Shown piece after piece: positions 16,149 through 24,694 of a stretch of DNA of 64,000 bases. Each line of letters begins with the position of its first letter. Position 1 is the stretch's first letter. Below the pieces are notes generated by a model. That model did not search any database. It was not told the DNA's origin and saw only the letters and a list, made by a program, of their open reading frames with translations. Source of the stretch: Zeimonas sp046347945 (GTDB taxonomy: Bacteria > Pseudomonadota > Gammaproteobacteria > Burkholderiales > Burkholderiaceae_E); the NCBI GenBank assembly GCA_046347945.1, contig JAXMFB010000015.1, forward strand, positions 55,451 through 119,450, written 5' to 3'. The translations under genes were made by a program, and so were the position numbers.

Positions 16149-17302
16149 TCTTCGAAGCTTCGGAAGAGCAGCGACTTGCTATCGATGGCCTGCGACGCTT
16201 CGTGGAGCGCGAAGTGGCCCCTGTGGCAGCGAGCCATCGCGACTGCGTCTTCCCGAAACGGACTGCGCACGAATTGTTATCGGCGCTATGTGAGCACGGA
16301 GTGGGCAGCGGCTGGGTTTCCGAGAGCGGCGGCGGTCTGGGCATCGGCTATCTTGCCAGCGGGCTCTTGTACGAGGAGCTGTCGCGCGTGAGCCCCGACG
16401 CGGCGGGCATGGCCTACGTGCATGAGGGCGCGGCCATGAAGCTGTACCGTGGCGGATCCCCTGCATTGCGGGAGCGCTACCTGCCGGGGCTGATTTCAGG
16501 TGAGCTTATCGGTTGCTCCGCGGTGACGGAACCGGGCGGAGGGTCGGGTGTACGCGCGATGAAGACGCGCGCAGTGCGCGATGGTGCCGGCTATCTCGTC
16601 AACGGTGAGAAGACGTTCATCTCGAACGCGCCGATCGCTGACGTGATCATGCTCACCGCGAGAACGGGGCCGCAGGAGTTCACGATGTTCCTGGTCGATC
16701 CGCACGAACACCGCATCGAGACGAAGGAGATCGCCAAGCTGGGGCTGAAAAGCTGGTCGCTTGGCCAGATCCACTTTTCCGACACGTGGATTGCCGAGGA
16801 GTACGTGGTGGGAGAGGTCGGCGCCGGGCTGCGGGAGACGATGAGGGGTTTCGAGCGCGCGCGCATCTTCATCGCGCTGCTCGCGCTCGGAATCGCGCAG
16901 GCTGCGCTCGACGCGAGCGTGCGCTATGCACAGGAGCGCGAGCAGTTCGGTCGGCCGATCGGCGCTCATCAATTGGTTCAGGAGTTGGTGGCCGACATGG
17001 CGACTGAGCTGCACGCCGCACGGCTGCTGGTGTATCGTGGCCTGGCGCTGCTCGACCAAGGAGTGAAGTGCAACCTCGAGGCCGCAATGGCGAAGGTCTT
17101 TGCGACCGAGGCGGCGGTTCGCATTGCTTCGAAGGCGATTCAGGTACACGGTGCGTACGGATTGACGTCGGAATATCCGCTGGAGCGCCACTTCCGCGAC
17201 GCACGTATGCTCACCGTGCCCGATGGCACCACGCAGATCAATCAACTCGTAATCGGGCGCGAGATCCTGGGTCTGGACGCGTTCGGCAGCGCCTCGAAGT
17301 AA
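16145..17302 (+). CDS. Acyl-CoA dehydrogenase family flavoprotein
   Basis: This 385-residue protein has all three ACAD domains: the N-terminal helical domain, a central beta domain (CSAVTEPGGGSGVRAMKTRA, NGEKTFISNA), and a C-terminal helical domain (AQEREQFGRPIGAHQLVQE, IQVHGAYGLTSEYPLERHFRDAR). The segment aligning with the catalytic EGT reads VPDGTTQINQLVIGRE, so an aspartate replaces the usual glutamate. It would oxidise the CoA ester made by the preceding transferase, passing electrons to ETF. The ATG at 16145 overlaps the CoA-transferase stop. It is the last gene of this module; relics follow. Confidence 0.9.
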   Translation: MIFEASEEQRLAIDGLRRFVEREVAPVAASHRDCVFPKRTAHELLSALCEHGVGSGWVSESGGGLGIGYLASGLLYEELSRVSPDAAGMAYVHEGAAMKLYRGGSPALRERYLPGLISGELIGCSAVTEPGGGSGVRAMKTRAVRDGAGYLVNGEKTFISNAPIADVIMLTARTGPQEFTMFLVDPHEHRIETKEIAKLGLKSWSLGQIHFSDTWIAEEYVVGEVGAGLRETMRGFERARIFIALLALGIAQAALDASVRYAQEREQFGRPIGAHQLVQELVADMATELHAARLLVYRGLALLDQGVKCNLEAAMAKVFATEAAVRIASKAIQVHGAYGLTSEYPLERHFRDARMLTVPDGTTQINQLVIGREILGLDAFGSASK

Positions 17303-17377
17303 CGTTGTGGGTGAACCTGTCCGGCCCGCGCCTTGGGGCAGGGCTGGACCGCGTCGGGCTACGGGCCCGTCTTCGCG

Positions 17378-17510
17378 TGGTTCGAGCAAGGCACCGCTCG
17401 CGCGCAGCGCGGATTGCAGGGCCGAAAGCCCCACCTGTCGCACCCGCGCGTCGACGGCGAGGCTCATCGCCGCGGCTGCGCCCGCGGCCTCACCCATCGC
17501 CATGCGTCTC
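17378..17510 (-). pseudogene. C-terminal fragment of an FAD-dependent oxidoreductase
   Basis: About 42 codons read MAMGEAAGAAAAMSLAVDAR followed by VGLSALQSALRASGALLEP. This is the end of the FAD-dependent oxidoreductase family whose intact member ends the operon at 26.0 kb (MALGEAAGMGATASL...LRAQGAILEP). Nothing recognisable of the rest of the protein precedes it. It lies on the opposite strand to the surrounding operons, next to an IS3 fragment, so it marks a rearrangement junction. Confidence 0.6.
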
Positions 17511-17565
17511 CGGCGGCCACGCCGAGCATGCAATGCGGTCGTGTGCCTTTACGCAGCCGCGCAGG

Positions 17566-17964
17566 TCACTTCCTGATCCGTTCCTCTTTCAAGCTTCCGA
17601 AGAAGGATTCGGCGACAGCATTTCCCCAGCAGTTTCCTTTGCGGCTCATGCTCGGTTCGGGTTGGTCTGACCTGCAAAGGCGCTTCCAAGCATCGCTGCC
17701 GTATTGCGTGCCCTGATCCGAATGAATCAACGTGCCTTTCGGATTGCGGCGTCGGACCGCCATTGGAACGACGTCAAGAGCGAGCTCGCGACGGATCGTC
17801 GAGCTCGTCGACCAGCCGATGATCTTGCGCGAGAACAGATCCATCACCACGGCCAAGTAAAGCCACCCTTGCCATGACCGCCGCCTGCCTTCAAGCAGTT
17901 CTGCACCTGACTGCGGACACCATCGAAGAGTGGGGCTATCGAAAGGCGGGGCTTGACACGGCAT
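17566..17964 (-). pseudogene. IS3-family transposase OrfB fragment
   Basis: This is the integrase-core part of an IS3-type OrfB: GWLYLAVVMDLFSRKIIGWS, LIHSDQGTQYGS (second catalytic Asp), MSRKGNCWGNAVAESFF (catalytic Glu) and FGSLKEERIRK. The first catalytic Asp with its upstream helix-turn-helix region and the last ~40 residues are missing. The leading ~35 codons (above about 17890) are unrelated sequence. It is a dead remnant. A matching OrfA-type relic in the same orientation lies at 27.3-27.4 kb. Confidence 0.8.
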
Positions 17965-18078
17965 GAATAAGAATTCAGGATAACTTCACTCGACGCGGCT
18001 CATTCTCTTGACGTCGAATGACTATGTATTCACGAGCGCCTGCCACGCGCACACCAGACACGAAGAGGCGACAAGGAG

Positions 18079-19695
18079 ATGAGCGGAGTCACGGACGGCA
18101 AGCGCCGCAGCTTCTACGGCTGGGGCTATGAGGACGACGTTGTCGGCGCCGAGGAGTTGGGTTGGTTCGAAAAGACCTGGGCCGAACTGTTCCGGGTCGA
18201 CCGGTTCGATCCCGCGCCAATGCCGGTTGAGTCAGAGATCGTGCTGCGGCCCTCGCGCGTAGCGATTCCCACGGCGCTGCGCGCGTTCTGCACCGATGAG
18301 CGCTACGAGCGGCTCCTGCATACCTGGGGCCGTTCGGTGCACGACATTGCGAAGATGATCCATCGCCGCGACTTCTCGAACCCGCCCGACGTGGTGGCGC
18401 TCCCGCGCGATGAGCAGGAGGTCGCGGCGGTACTCGAGTGGTGCGGTGAGCACGGCTACGCGGCAATCCCGTTTGGCGGTGGCTCGTCGGTCACCGGTGG
18501 AGTCAACCATTCGCGGGACGATCGCTACAAGGGGTTGGTCACGATCGACCTGCGACACCTCAACCGGGTGCTCGAGGTTGACAAGGTGTCGCAGGCGGCG
18601 CGCATTCAGGCCGGCGTGCTTGGCCCTGACATGGAGCGCCAGCTCAAGCCGACCGGCCTCACGATGCGCTTCTTCCTGCAGGCGTGGGAGTTTTCGTCGC
18701 TCGGCGGTTGGATAGCGACGCGCGCAGCGGGCCACTATGCGACCAACTATACGCAGATCGACGACCACGTCGAGAGCATGCGCGTTGTAACGCCAAAGGG
18801 CACGATTGCGTCGCATCGTTGGCCGACCTCGGGAGCAGGCCCGAACCCGGACCGGCTCTTTCTCGGTTCGGAGGGTGCACTCGGGGTCATCACGGAAGCG
18901 TGGGTGCGGCTGCACAAGAAGCCGACGTTTCGCTCGGCGACAACGGTGCGCTTCAGTGACTACGAGAAGGCGGTGAACGCCGTAAGGGTAATCAGTCAGG
19001 CCGGGCTCTTTCCGGCCAACGCCCGGTTGCTCGAGCGCGAGGAGGCACGCTTCACCGAGGCGGGCGATGGCTCGAAGGACGTGCTGGTTCTGACGTTCGA
19101 GTCTGGCGACCATCCGCTCGACGCCTGGATGGCGCGAGCGCTCGAGATTTGTGGCGATTTCGGCGGCGAATGGGACGAGCAGGCGCTGGCTGACGAGGGG
19201 TCCCAGAAGAAGGGGGCGGCAGGCAACTGGCGCAACAAGTTCCTGCGCGGACCCTATCTCCGGCAGCATGCGATCGCACGCGGCGTCATGCGCGACACGA
19301 TGGAGAGCTGCATCACTTGGGACCGTTATCTCGACTTCCAGGCCAGCGTCAAGCAGCGAACCTTGAGGGCGATTCGCGAGATTACCGGGCGTGACGGAAC
19401 ATGCACGGTGCGCTTCACGCACATCTATCCGGACGGGCCCGCGCCGTATTTCACTTGGCACGCGTTGGGTGACAAGTCGAAGCTTGTCGAGCAGTTCTGG
19501 GCCATTAAGGCCGCAGCATCGGATGCGATGTGTCAGGCCGGCGGAACGATTACCCACCACCATTCGCTCGGCCCTGACCATCGCCAGTGGTACGACCAGG
19601 AGGTCCCGCCGCTCTTCCGCGAGGTGCTCCGCGCCGCCAAGAAAACCCTGGACCCGAATTGGACCCTGAACCCAGGCATCCTGCTCGACCGATGA
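18079..19695 (+). CDS. FAD-binding oxidase, alkyl-DHAP-synthase/glycolate-oxidase (AGPS-like) family
   Basis: This 538-residue VAO/PCMH-type flavoprotein has the FAD-binding segment PDVVALPRDEQEVAAVLEWC, the pyrophosphate loop PFGGGSSVTGGV, LGGWIATRAAGHYATNYTQIDDHV and the C-terminal HHH signature (TITHHHSLGPDH) plus LDPNWTLNPGIL. Bacterial relatives oxidise 2-hydroxyacids rather than make ether lipids. It is the first gene of the second catabolic module, with its stop overlapping the next start (ATGA). A TTGACA hexamer at 17953 near the IS3 relic could contribute a promoter, but no well-spaced -10 was found. Confidence 0.88.
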   Translation: MSGVTDGKRRSFYGWGYEDDVVGAEELGWFEKTWAELFRVDRFDPAPMPVESEIVLRPSRVAIPTALRAFCTDERYERLLHTWGRSVHDIAKMIHRRDFSNPPDVVALPRDEQEVAAVLEWCGEHGYAAIPFGGGSSVTGGVNHSRDDRYKGLVTIDLRHLNRVLEVDKVSQAARIQAGVLGPDMERQLKPTGLTMRFFLQAWEFSSLGGWIATRAAGHYATNYTQIDDHVESMRVVTPKGTIASHRWPTSGAGPNPDRLFLGSEGALGVITEAWVRLHKKPTFRSATTVRFSDYEKAVNAVRVISQAGLFPANARLLEREEARFTEAGDGSKDVLVLTFESGDHPLDAWMARALEICGDFGGEWDEQALADEGSQKKGAAGNWRNKFLRGPYLRQHAIARGVMRDTMESCITWDRYLDFQASVKQRTLRAIREITGRDGTCTVRFTHIYPDGPAPYFTWHALGDKSKLVEQFWAIKAAASDAMCQAGGTITHHHSLGPDHRQWYDQEVPPLFREVLRAAKKTLDPNWTLNPGILLDR

Positions 19696-20912
19696 ATGCC
19701 CCGCTTGCAGGAGTCCGTGTCCTCGACCTGTCGCGTATCCTCGCGGGGCCGTGGGCGACCCAGATCCTCGCCGACCTGGGGGCCGAGGTCATCAAGGTCG
19801 AACGCCCCGTTACGGGTGACGACACACGCGCCTGGGGGCCACCGTTCCTGCAAGGGCCCGGGGGCGTCGACACTACCGACTCGGCCTATTTCGCGTCGAC
19901 CAACCGCGGCAAGAAGTCGATCACGCTCGACGTCTCCAGCGCCGACGGGCAAGCCATCGTGCGCGCGCTCTCGAAGACCTGCGACGTGTTCGTCGAGAAC
20001 TACAAGGTTGGCGACATGGCGCGCTACGGTCTCGACCACGCGACGCTCGCCGAGGAGAACCCGCGCCTCGTGTACTGCTCGGTGACCGGCTTCGGCCAGG
20101 ACGGTCCCTATAGTCTCCGTGCAGGCTATGACTTCATGATTCAGGCGATTGGTGGGCTGATGAGCATTACGGGCGAGCGCGACGACTTGCCCGGCGGTGG
20201 GCCACAGAAATGCGGCGTGCCGATCGCGGATCTCATGACCGGCATGTACGCGGCCGTCGCGATACTCGCCGCCTTGCGCGAGCGTGAGTCGAGCGGCTTG
20301 GGCCAGCACATCGATATGGCCCTTCTCGATTCGCAAGTGTCCTGGCTGATGAACCACAACCTGAATTACCTTGTCTCCGGCACGGTACCGAAGCGCTGGG
20401 GCAATGCGCATCCGAACCTCACGCCCTACCAAGCCTTCCCGACGGAAGACGGAAGCCTGATTCTCGCGATCGGTAACGACAGCCAGTTCCGCAAGTTTTG
20501 TGCCGTCGCAGGCCTGGACATCGCGACCGAGCCTCGATTCATCGATAACAAGTCGCGCCTGGCCCACCGCGACGCCCTGGTGGCAATCATCGCGCAGGTG
20601 ATGAAGACCAAGAGTACTGCCGAGTGGATGGAAGCCCTAGAGGCAAAGGGTGTGCCGTGCGGCCCGATCAACACGATCGATCAGGTATTCGCTGACCCGC
20701 AGGTGATTCACCGCGGGTTGCGTCGGAACCTGCCCCACACTGCGGCCGGTACCGTGCCGCAAGTAGCCAACCCGATCCGCTACTCACGCACGCCGATCGA
20801 GTATCGCCACGGACCTCCAGTTCTGGGTGAGCACACCGAGAGCATCCTGGCGAACGACCTCGGCCTCGATGCCGGGCGGATCGCCGAGTTGCAGCGAGAG
20901 GGCGTCATCTGA
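19692..20912 (+). CDS. CaiB/BaiF class III CoA-transferase
   Basis: This 406-residue protein carries GVRVLDLSRILAGPWATQILADLGAEVIKVER, NRGKKSITLDVSS, VFVENYKVGDMARYGLDHAT and CGPINTIDQVFADPQVIHRGL, all class III CoA-transferase marks. The active-site-helix region reads GQHIDMALLDSQVSWLM with an aspartate. The ATG at 19692 overlaps the oxidase stop. It is a paralogue of the 14.9 kb transferase but clearly diverged, so it belongs to the second module rather than being a recent duplicate. Confidence 0.9.
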   Translation: MNAPLAGVRVLDLSRILAGPWATQILADLGAEVIKVERPVTGDDTRAWGPPFLQGPGGVDTTDSAYFASTNRGKKSITLDVSSADGQAIVRALSKTCDVFVENYKVGDMARYGLDHATLAEENPRLVYCSVTGFGQDGPYSLRAGYDFMIQAIGGLMSITGERDDLPGGGPQKCGVPIADLMTGMYAAVAILAALRERESSGLGQHIDMALLDSQVSWLMNHNLNYLVSGTVPKRWGNAHPNLTPYQAFPTEDGSLILAIGNDSQFRKFCAVAGLDIATEPRFIDNKSRLAHRDALVAIIAQVMKTKSTAEWMEALEAKGVPCGPINTIDQVFADPQVIHRGLRRNLPHTAAGTVPQVANPIRYSRTPIEYRHGPPVLGEHTESILANDLGLDAGRIAELQREGVI

Positions 20913-20950
20913 AACCAGAAGGCGCCGGCACCACCACGTGAGGAGTAGAC

Positions 20951-21928
20951 ATGAAACTCGTCTCAAGAATCGCCGGCATAGTGCTGGCACTGGCGGCCTC
21001 GCTGTTTTCATCCGTCGCCCAAGCGCAAGCCTGGCCTGCCAAGCAGCCCATCAAGTTCGTCGTCGTGTACCCACCCGGCGGCGCATCCGACGTCACTGCG
21101 CGCCTCATTGCGACCAAGCTCACCGAGACACTCGGCCAGTCGGTCGTGGTGGAGAACAAGCCGGGGGCCAACGGCATCATCGCCACCGAGTTCGTCGCCA
21201 AGAGCGCGCCGGATGGTTACACGATGCTGATGGCCAACCTCGGCCCGAACGCGCTGAATCCCGTGGTCTACAAAAAACTTCCGTACGACGCAATCAAAGA
21301 TTTCCAGGGCGTCACGCTCACCAGCATCGTGCCGCAGGTCGTGCTGGTGAGCCCCGGTCTGCCCGTGAACTCGATTCCGGAACTGATCGCCTACACCAAG
21401 GCCAACCCCGGCAAGGTGTATTTCGGCTCGGCAGGGCAGGGGGCGTCGAATCATTTCTCGGGCGAACTACTCAACTCACTCGGCGGCATCAAGATGCAAC
21501 ACATTCCCTATAAAGGGGATGCTCCGTCGCTCGTCGACTTGTTGAGCGGACAGATCCAAGTCGCGCTGCCGACAACCGTGGCAGGCTTGCCGCACGTGAA
21601 GAATGGCAAACTGCGCGCCATTGCGGTAACCGGTTCGAAGCGGTTGGCCGCCATGCCCGAGTTGCCCACTGTCGCCGAGACGCTGCCTGGCTACGAAGCC
21701 GTATCGTGGGGTGGTGTCATGGTGCCGGCTGGAACGCCGAAAGATATCGTCATGCGGTTGAATACCGAGATCAATCGAATCCTCAAGATGCCCGACGTGG
21801 CCGCGAAGCTCGAGAGCCTTGGCGCGATCATCGTTGGGAGCACTCCGGAGGAGTTCGACAATTACGTGAAGGACGAGATTGCCAAATGGGGCAAGGTCGC
21901 GAGAGACAACAAGATTGCGATCGACTGA
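20951..21928 (+). CDS. Bug/TctC-family substrate-binding protein
   Basis: This 325-residue periplasmic receptor has the signal peptide MKLVSRIAGIVLALAASLFS (cleavage near SVAQA-QA) and Bug motifs VVYPPGGASDVTARL, VVVENKPGANGIIA, APDGYTMLM, PYDAIKDFQGVT and VKDEIAKWGKVAR. An RBS AGGAG lies 5 bp before the ATG. No cognate TctAB is visible. It is followed after one base by the lacI-type gene, so the receptor and its likely regulator are expressed together. Confidence 0.9.
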   Translation: MKLVSRIAGIVLALAASLFSSVAQAQAWPAKQPIKFVVVYPPGGASDVTARLIATKLTETLGQSVVVENKPGANGIIATEFVAKSAPDGYTMLMANLGPNALNPVVYKKLPYDAIKDFQGVTLTSIVPQVVLVSPGLPVNSIPELIAYTKANPGKVYFGSAGQGASNHFSGELLNSLGGIKMQHIPYKGDAPSLVDLLSGQIQVALPTTVAGLPHVKNGKLRAIAVTGSKRLAAMPELPTVAETLPGYEAVSWGGVMVPAGTPKDIVMRLNTEINRILKMPDVAAKLESLGAIIVGSTPEEFDNYVKDEIAKWGKVARDNKIAID

Positions 21929-21929
21929 G

Positions 21930-23003
21930 ATGGGCCAAGGCCCGGTCGTAGCTGCCAAACCCCGAAGTAACGGCGCGGTGATCACCAGCCACGACGTAGC
22001 CCGTCTGGCCAAGGTGTCTCAGGCAACGGTCTCGCGTGTGCTGCGCGATGACTCGAAGGTACGACCAGAGACCCGCAAGCGCGTGCTTGCGGTACTCGCC
22101 GCGACGGGCTACGAACCGAACGCCGCCGCGCGCGCGTTTCGCGCGGGCAGAGCCGACTCGATCGGCGTCGTCGTTGCACGGCTTTCGTACCAGTTATACC
22201 CCGCGATACTCGAAGCCATCGGTGCGCGGCTGGCGGGCCTGGGGCAGCGGATGATCGTCTGGGACTCCGACCACGGCGGCGACACGCCGGCCATCCGCGC
22301 ACTGCGCCAGGGCGTGGTGGACGGCGTGATCCTGACTGCCGCAACCGCCGACAGCGAATTCCTGCGTGAGATACCGGCGCAGGGGTCGGCCGTCGTGCTG
22401 CTCAATCGCGTTGTCGCGGAGTACGGCAGTGACCAGGTCGAGAGCGACAACGTCGACGGCGGGAGACGCGTCGCCGCTTATCTGGTGGCCTGCGGCCGCA
22501 AGCGGATCGGGCTCGTCGGCGGAATCCCGCGCGCGAGTACGATCCGCGACCGCGAGCGCGGGTTCCGCGATGCGCTGCGGAGCCATGGTGTCGAGCTATC
22601 TCCGCATTTCTGCTTCTACTCCGACACCTTCTCGCACGCCAGCGGTGTAGAGGCGGCGCGGCGATTGATGGAGTTGGCTTCGCCGCCCGACGCGATCTTC
22701 TGCGTCAATGATGTCCTCGCGATGGGTGCCATGGACGGCGCGCGCGAACGCGGCGCGAGAGTGCCCGAGGACGTGTGGATCGTCGGATACGACGACGTCG
22801 AGATCGCGTCGTGGGGCGCATACGACCTGACCACCGTGCGCCAGCCTATGGAGCAGATGGTCGCGCATGCAATCGATCTGCTGCTTGCGCGCATCGCCGA
22901 TCGCGACCGCCCGATCGAGCACAAGTGTTTGGCAAACGAACTGGTGATTCGCGGTTCGACGGCGCGTAAGGTGCCGTCTCCGGCACGAGGGGCCACCCGA
23001 TGA
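21930..23003 (+). CDS. LacI-family transcriptional regulator
   Basis: This 357-residue repressor has an N-terminal LacI HTH (ITSHDVARLAKVSQATVSRVLRD, about residues 17-40) and hinge helix region (TGYEPNAAARAFRAGR). A periplasmic-binding-like effector domain follows, with DAIFCVNDVLAMGAMDG and VPEDVWIVGYDDVEIA. The ATG at 21930 was chosen because an upstream in-frame ATG lies inside the Bug gene. It is unusual for a LacI regulator to lie in the middle of the operon with an ATGA overlap into the next gene. The effector is probably a sugar acid given the adjacent dehydratase. Confidence 0.9.
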   Translation: MGQGPVVAAKPRSNGAVITSHDVARLAKVSQATVSRVLRDDSKVRPETRKRVLAVLAATGYEPNAAARAFRAGRADSIGVVVARLSYQLYPAILEAIGARLAGLGQRMIVWDSDHGGDTPAIRALRQGVVDGVILTAATADSEFLREIPAQGSAVVLLNRVVAEYGSDQVESDNVDGGRRVAAYLVACGRKRIGLVGGIPRASTIRDRERGFRDALRSHGVELSPHFCFYSDTFSHASGVEAARRLMELASPPDAIFCVNDVLAMGAMDGARERGARVPEDVWIVGYDDVEIASWGAYDLTTVRQPMEQMVAHAIDLLLARIADRDRPIEHKCLANELVIRGSTARKVPSPARGATR

Positions 23004-24694
23004 GCGAAAGGAAGCTGCGCAGCAATTTCGAACGGGGAACGCCGCGCTGGGCAGTACGCCGCGCGCAGTGGAAGGCGCTCGGCCTGAGCGACGCTGATCT
23101 GGAGAAACCCAAGATTGCGGTGGTCAACACCTCCTCTGAACTGTCCTCGTGCTTCAGCCATCTTGACGGCGTGGCGGCGTGCGTCAAGCAGGCGGTTCGC
23201 GCCGCTGGCGGCGTGCCTTTCGAGGTGCGCACTGCCGCGCCGAGCGATTTCATCACAAGCGCAGGTCGACAGGGTCGCTACATCCTGCCGTCGCGCGATT
23301 TGCTCGTCAACGACATCGAAGTCCAGGTCGAAGGCGCGCAACTTGATGGCATGGTGTGTCTCGCGTCATGCGACAAGACCGGTCCGGGGCAGCTGATGGC
23401 GGCAGCGCGGCTCGACATCCCGAGCCTGATCGTCGCATGCGGCTACCAGCCGCACGGATACCTCGGCGGCCGCGCAATTGACATCGAGGAGGTCTATGAG
23501 AGCGTCGGGAAGGTGCGGACGGCTCAAATTACGGTCGAAGAACTGCAGGCGATGTGCGACGTCGCCATACGGGGGCCCGGCGTCTGCGCTGGCATGGGCA
23601 CTGCAAACACGATGCACATAGCCGCGGAAGCCCTGGGTCTCGCATTGCCGGGCTCGACCCCGGTACTCGCCAACAGCGAGCGCATGTTTTCGTTCGCCGA
23701 GACGGCCGGGCGGCGGATCGTCGAGATGGTCAACGAAGATCTCAGGCCGAGCCGAATCCTCACGCCGCAGGCATTCGAGAATGCCACGATGGTCGGACTC
23801 GCGTTGTCGGCCTCCATCAACCTCGTGCGGCATCTGCAGGCAGTGGCGGTCGAGGCGCGCTGCCCGGTCGACATGTACGAACTGTATGACCGACTCGGGA
23901 CACAGGTTCCTCTGCTTGCGGCAGTGCGGCCTAACGGCAAAACGCGTATCGAGGAGCTCGAAGCCGCCGGCGGCGCGCGTGGCGTGCTGAAACGCCTCGT
24001 TGGACTCGTGCACGGCGACGCCCTCACGGTATCGGGCCGCACCTGGTCTGTCGAGCTGGCAGCAGCGCCCGAGCCGGGCGCGGTGATCCGGACAGTCGAG
24101 CAGCCGCTGGCGCGACAGCCGTCGGTGATCGTGATGCGCGGCAACCTCGCGCCCGAGGGGTCGCTGCTCAAGGTTGGCGACGCAAGCGCAAGGCAGTCGC
24201 GTTTCGAAGGTCGCGCGCTGGTCTTCGATTCGCAGGAGGCCGCGCTCGCCGCGCTCCAGGACGGCCACCTTGTGCCAGGCACGATCGCGGTGCTCTCCGG
24301 AATGGGCTGTCGCGGTGGCCCAGGGATGGCCTTTGCCTCGGGCTTCGTCGCGGCGGTCGACGGCGCCGGCCTGTCGACGACGGTGGCGGTAATCACCGAC
24401 GGCCAGCTGTCAGGGCTCAATCGCGGTATCGCGATCGGCCAGGTGTCGCCTGAGGCGGCGGCCGGCGGGCCGATCGGCCTCGTGCGTGATGGCGACCGCA
24501 TCACGATCGACGTCGAGACGCACCGCGTCACGCTCGCGGTGACCGATGACGAGCTGGCGCACCGTGCGACGGCCGAACCCGCCCATGTTGGTGCCAATGA
24601 GCGCGGCTGGCTTCGCATCTACGAGCAGGTGGTGCAACCGATCACGCGGGGCGCGGTATTGGTGGCGACAGACCACCCAGGTCCTCGAACGTGA
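23000..24694 (+). CDS. IlvD/Edd-family dehydratase (sugar-acid dehydratase type)
   Basis: This 564-residue protein has three candidate Fe-S cysteines at about residues 51 (SSCFSH), 124 (ASCDKTGPGQ) and 196 (PGVCAGMGTANTM), the pattern of [2Fe-2S] sugar-acid dehydratases such as arabonate/xylonate dehydratase. C-terminal landmarks are GRALVFDSQEAALAAL, SGMGCRGGPGMAF and VITDGQLSGLNRG. It removes water from an aldonic or other dihydroxy acid to give a 2-keto-3-deoxy acid. It overlaps the lacI gene by 4 bp. No aldolase is present in the module, so the downstream fate of the product is not encoded here. Confidence 0.9.
   Translation: MSERKLRSNFERGTPRWAVRRAQWKALGLSDADLEKPKIAVVNTSSELSSCFSHLDGVAACVKQAVRAAGGVPFEVRTAAPSDFITSAGRQGRYILPSRDLLVNDIEVQVEGAQLDGMVCLASCDKTGPGQLMAAARLDIPSLIVACGYQPHGYLGGRAIDIEEVYESVGKVRTAQITVEELQAMCDVAIRGPGVCAGMGTANTMHIAAEALGLALPGSTPVLANSERMFSFAETAGRRIVEMVNEDLRPSRILTPQAFENATMVGLALSASINLVRHLQAVAVEARCPVDMYELYDRLGTQVPLLAAVRPNGKTRIEELEAAGGARGVLKRLVGLVHGDALTVSGRTWSVELAAAPEPGAVIRTVEQPLARQPSVIVMRGNLAPEGSLLKVGDASARQSRFEGRALVFDSQEAALAALQDGHLVPGTIAVLSGMGCRGGPGMAFASGFVAAVDGAGLSTTVAVITDGQLSGLNRGIAIGQVSPEAAAGGPIGLVRDGDRITIDVETHRVTLAVTDDELAHRATAEPAHVGANERGWLRIYEQVVQPITRGAVLVATDHPGPRT

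Noticed and set aside
16496..17533. 345-codon minus-strand frame
   Set aside because: Most is antisense to the acyl-CoA dehydrogenase; only the first ~50 codons carry the oxidoreductase fragment, listed separately.
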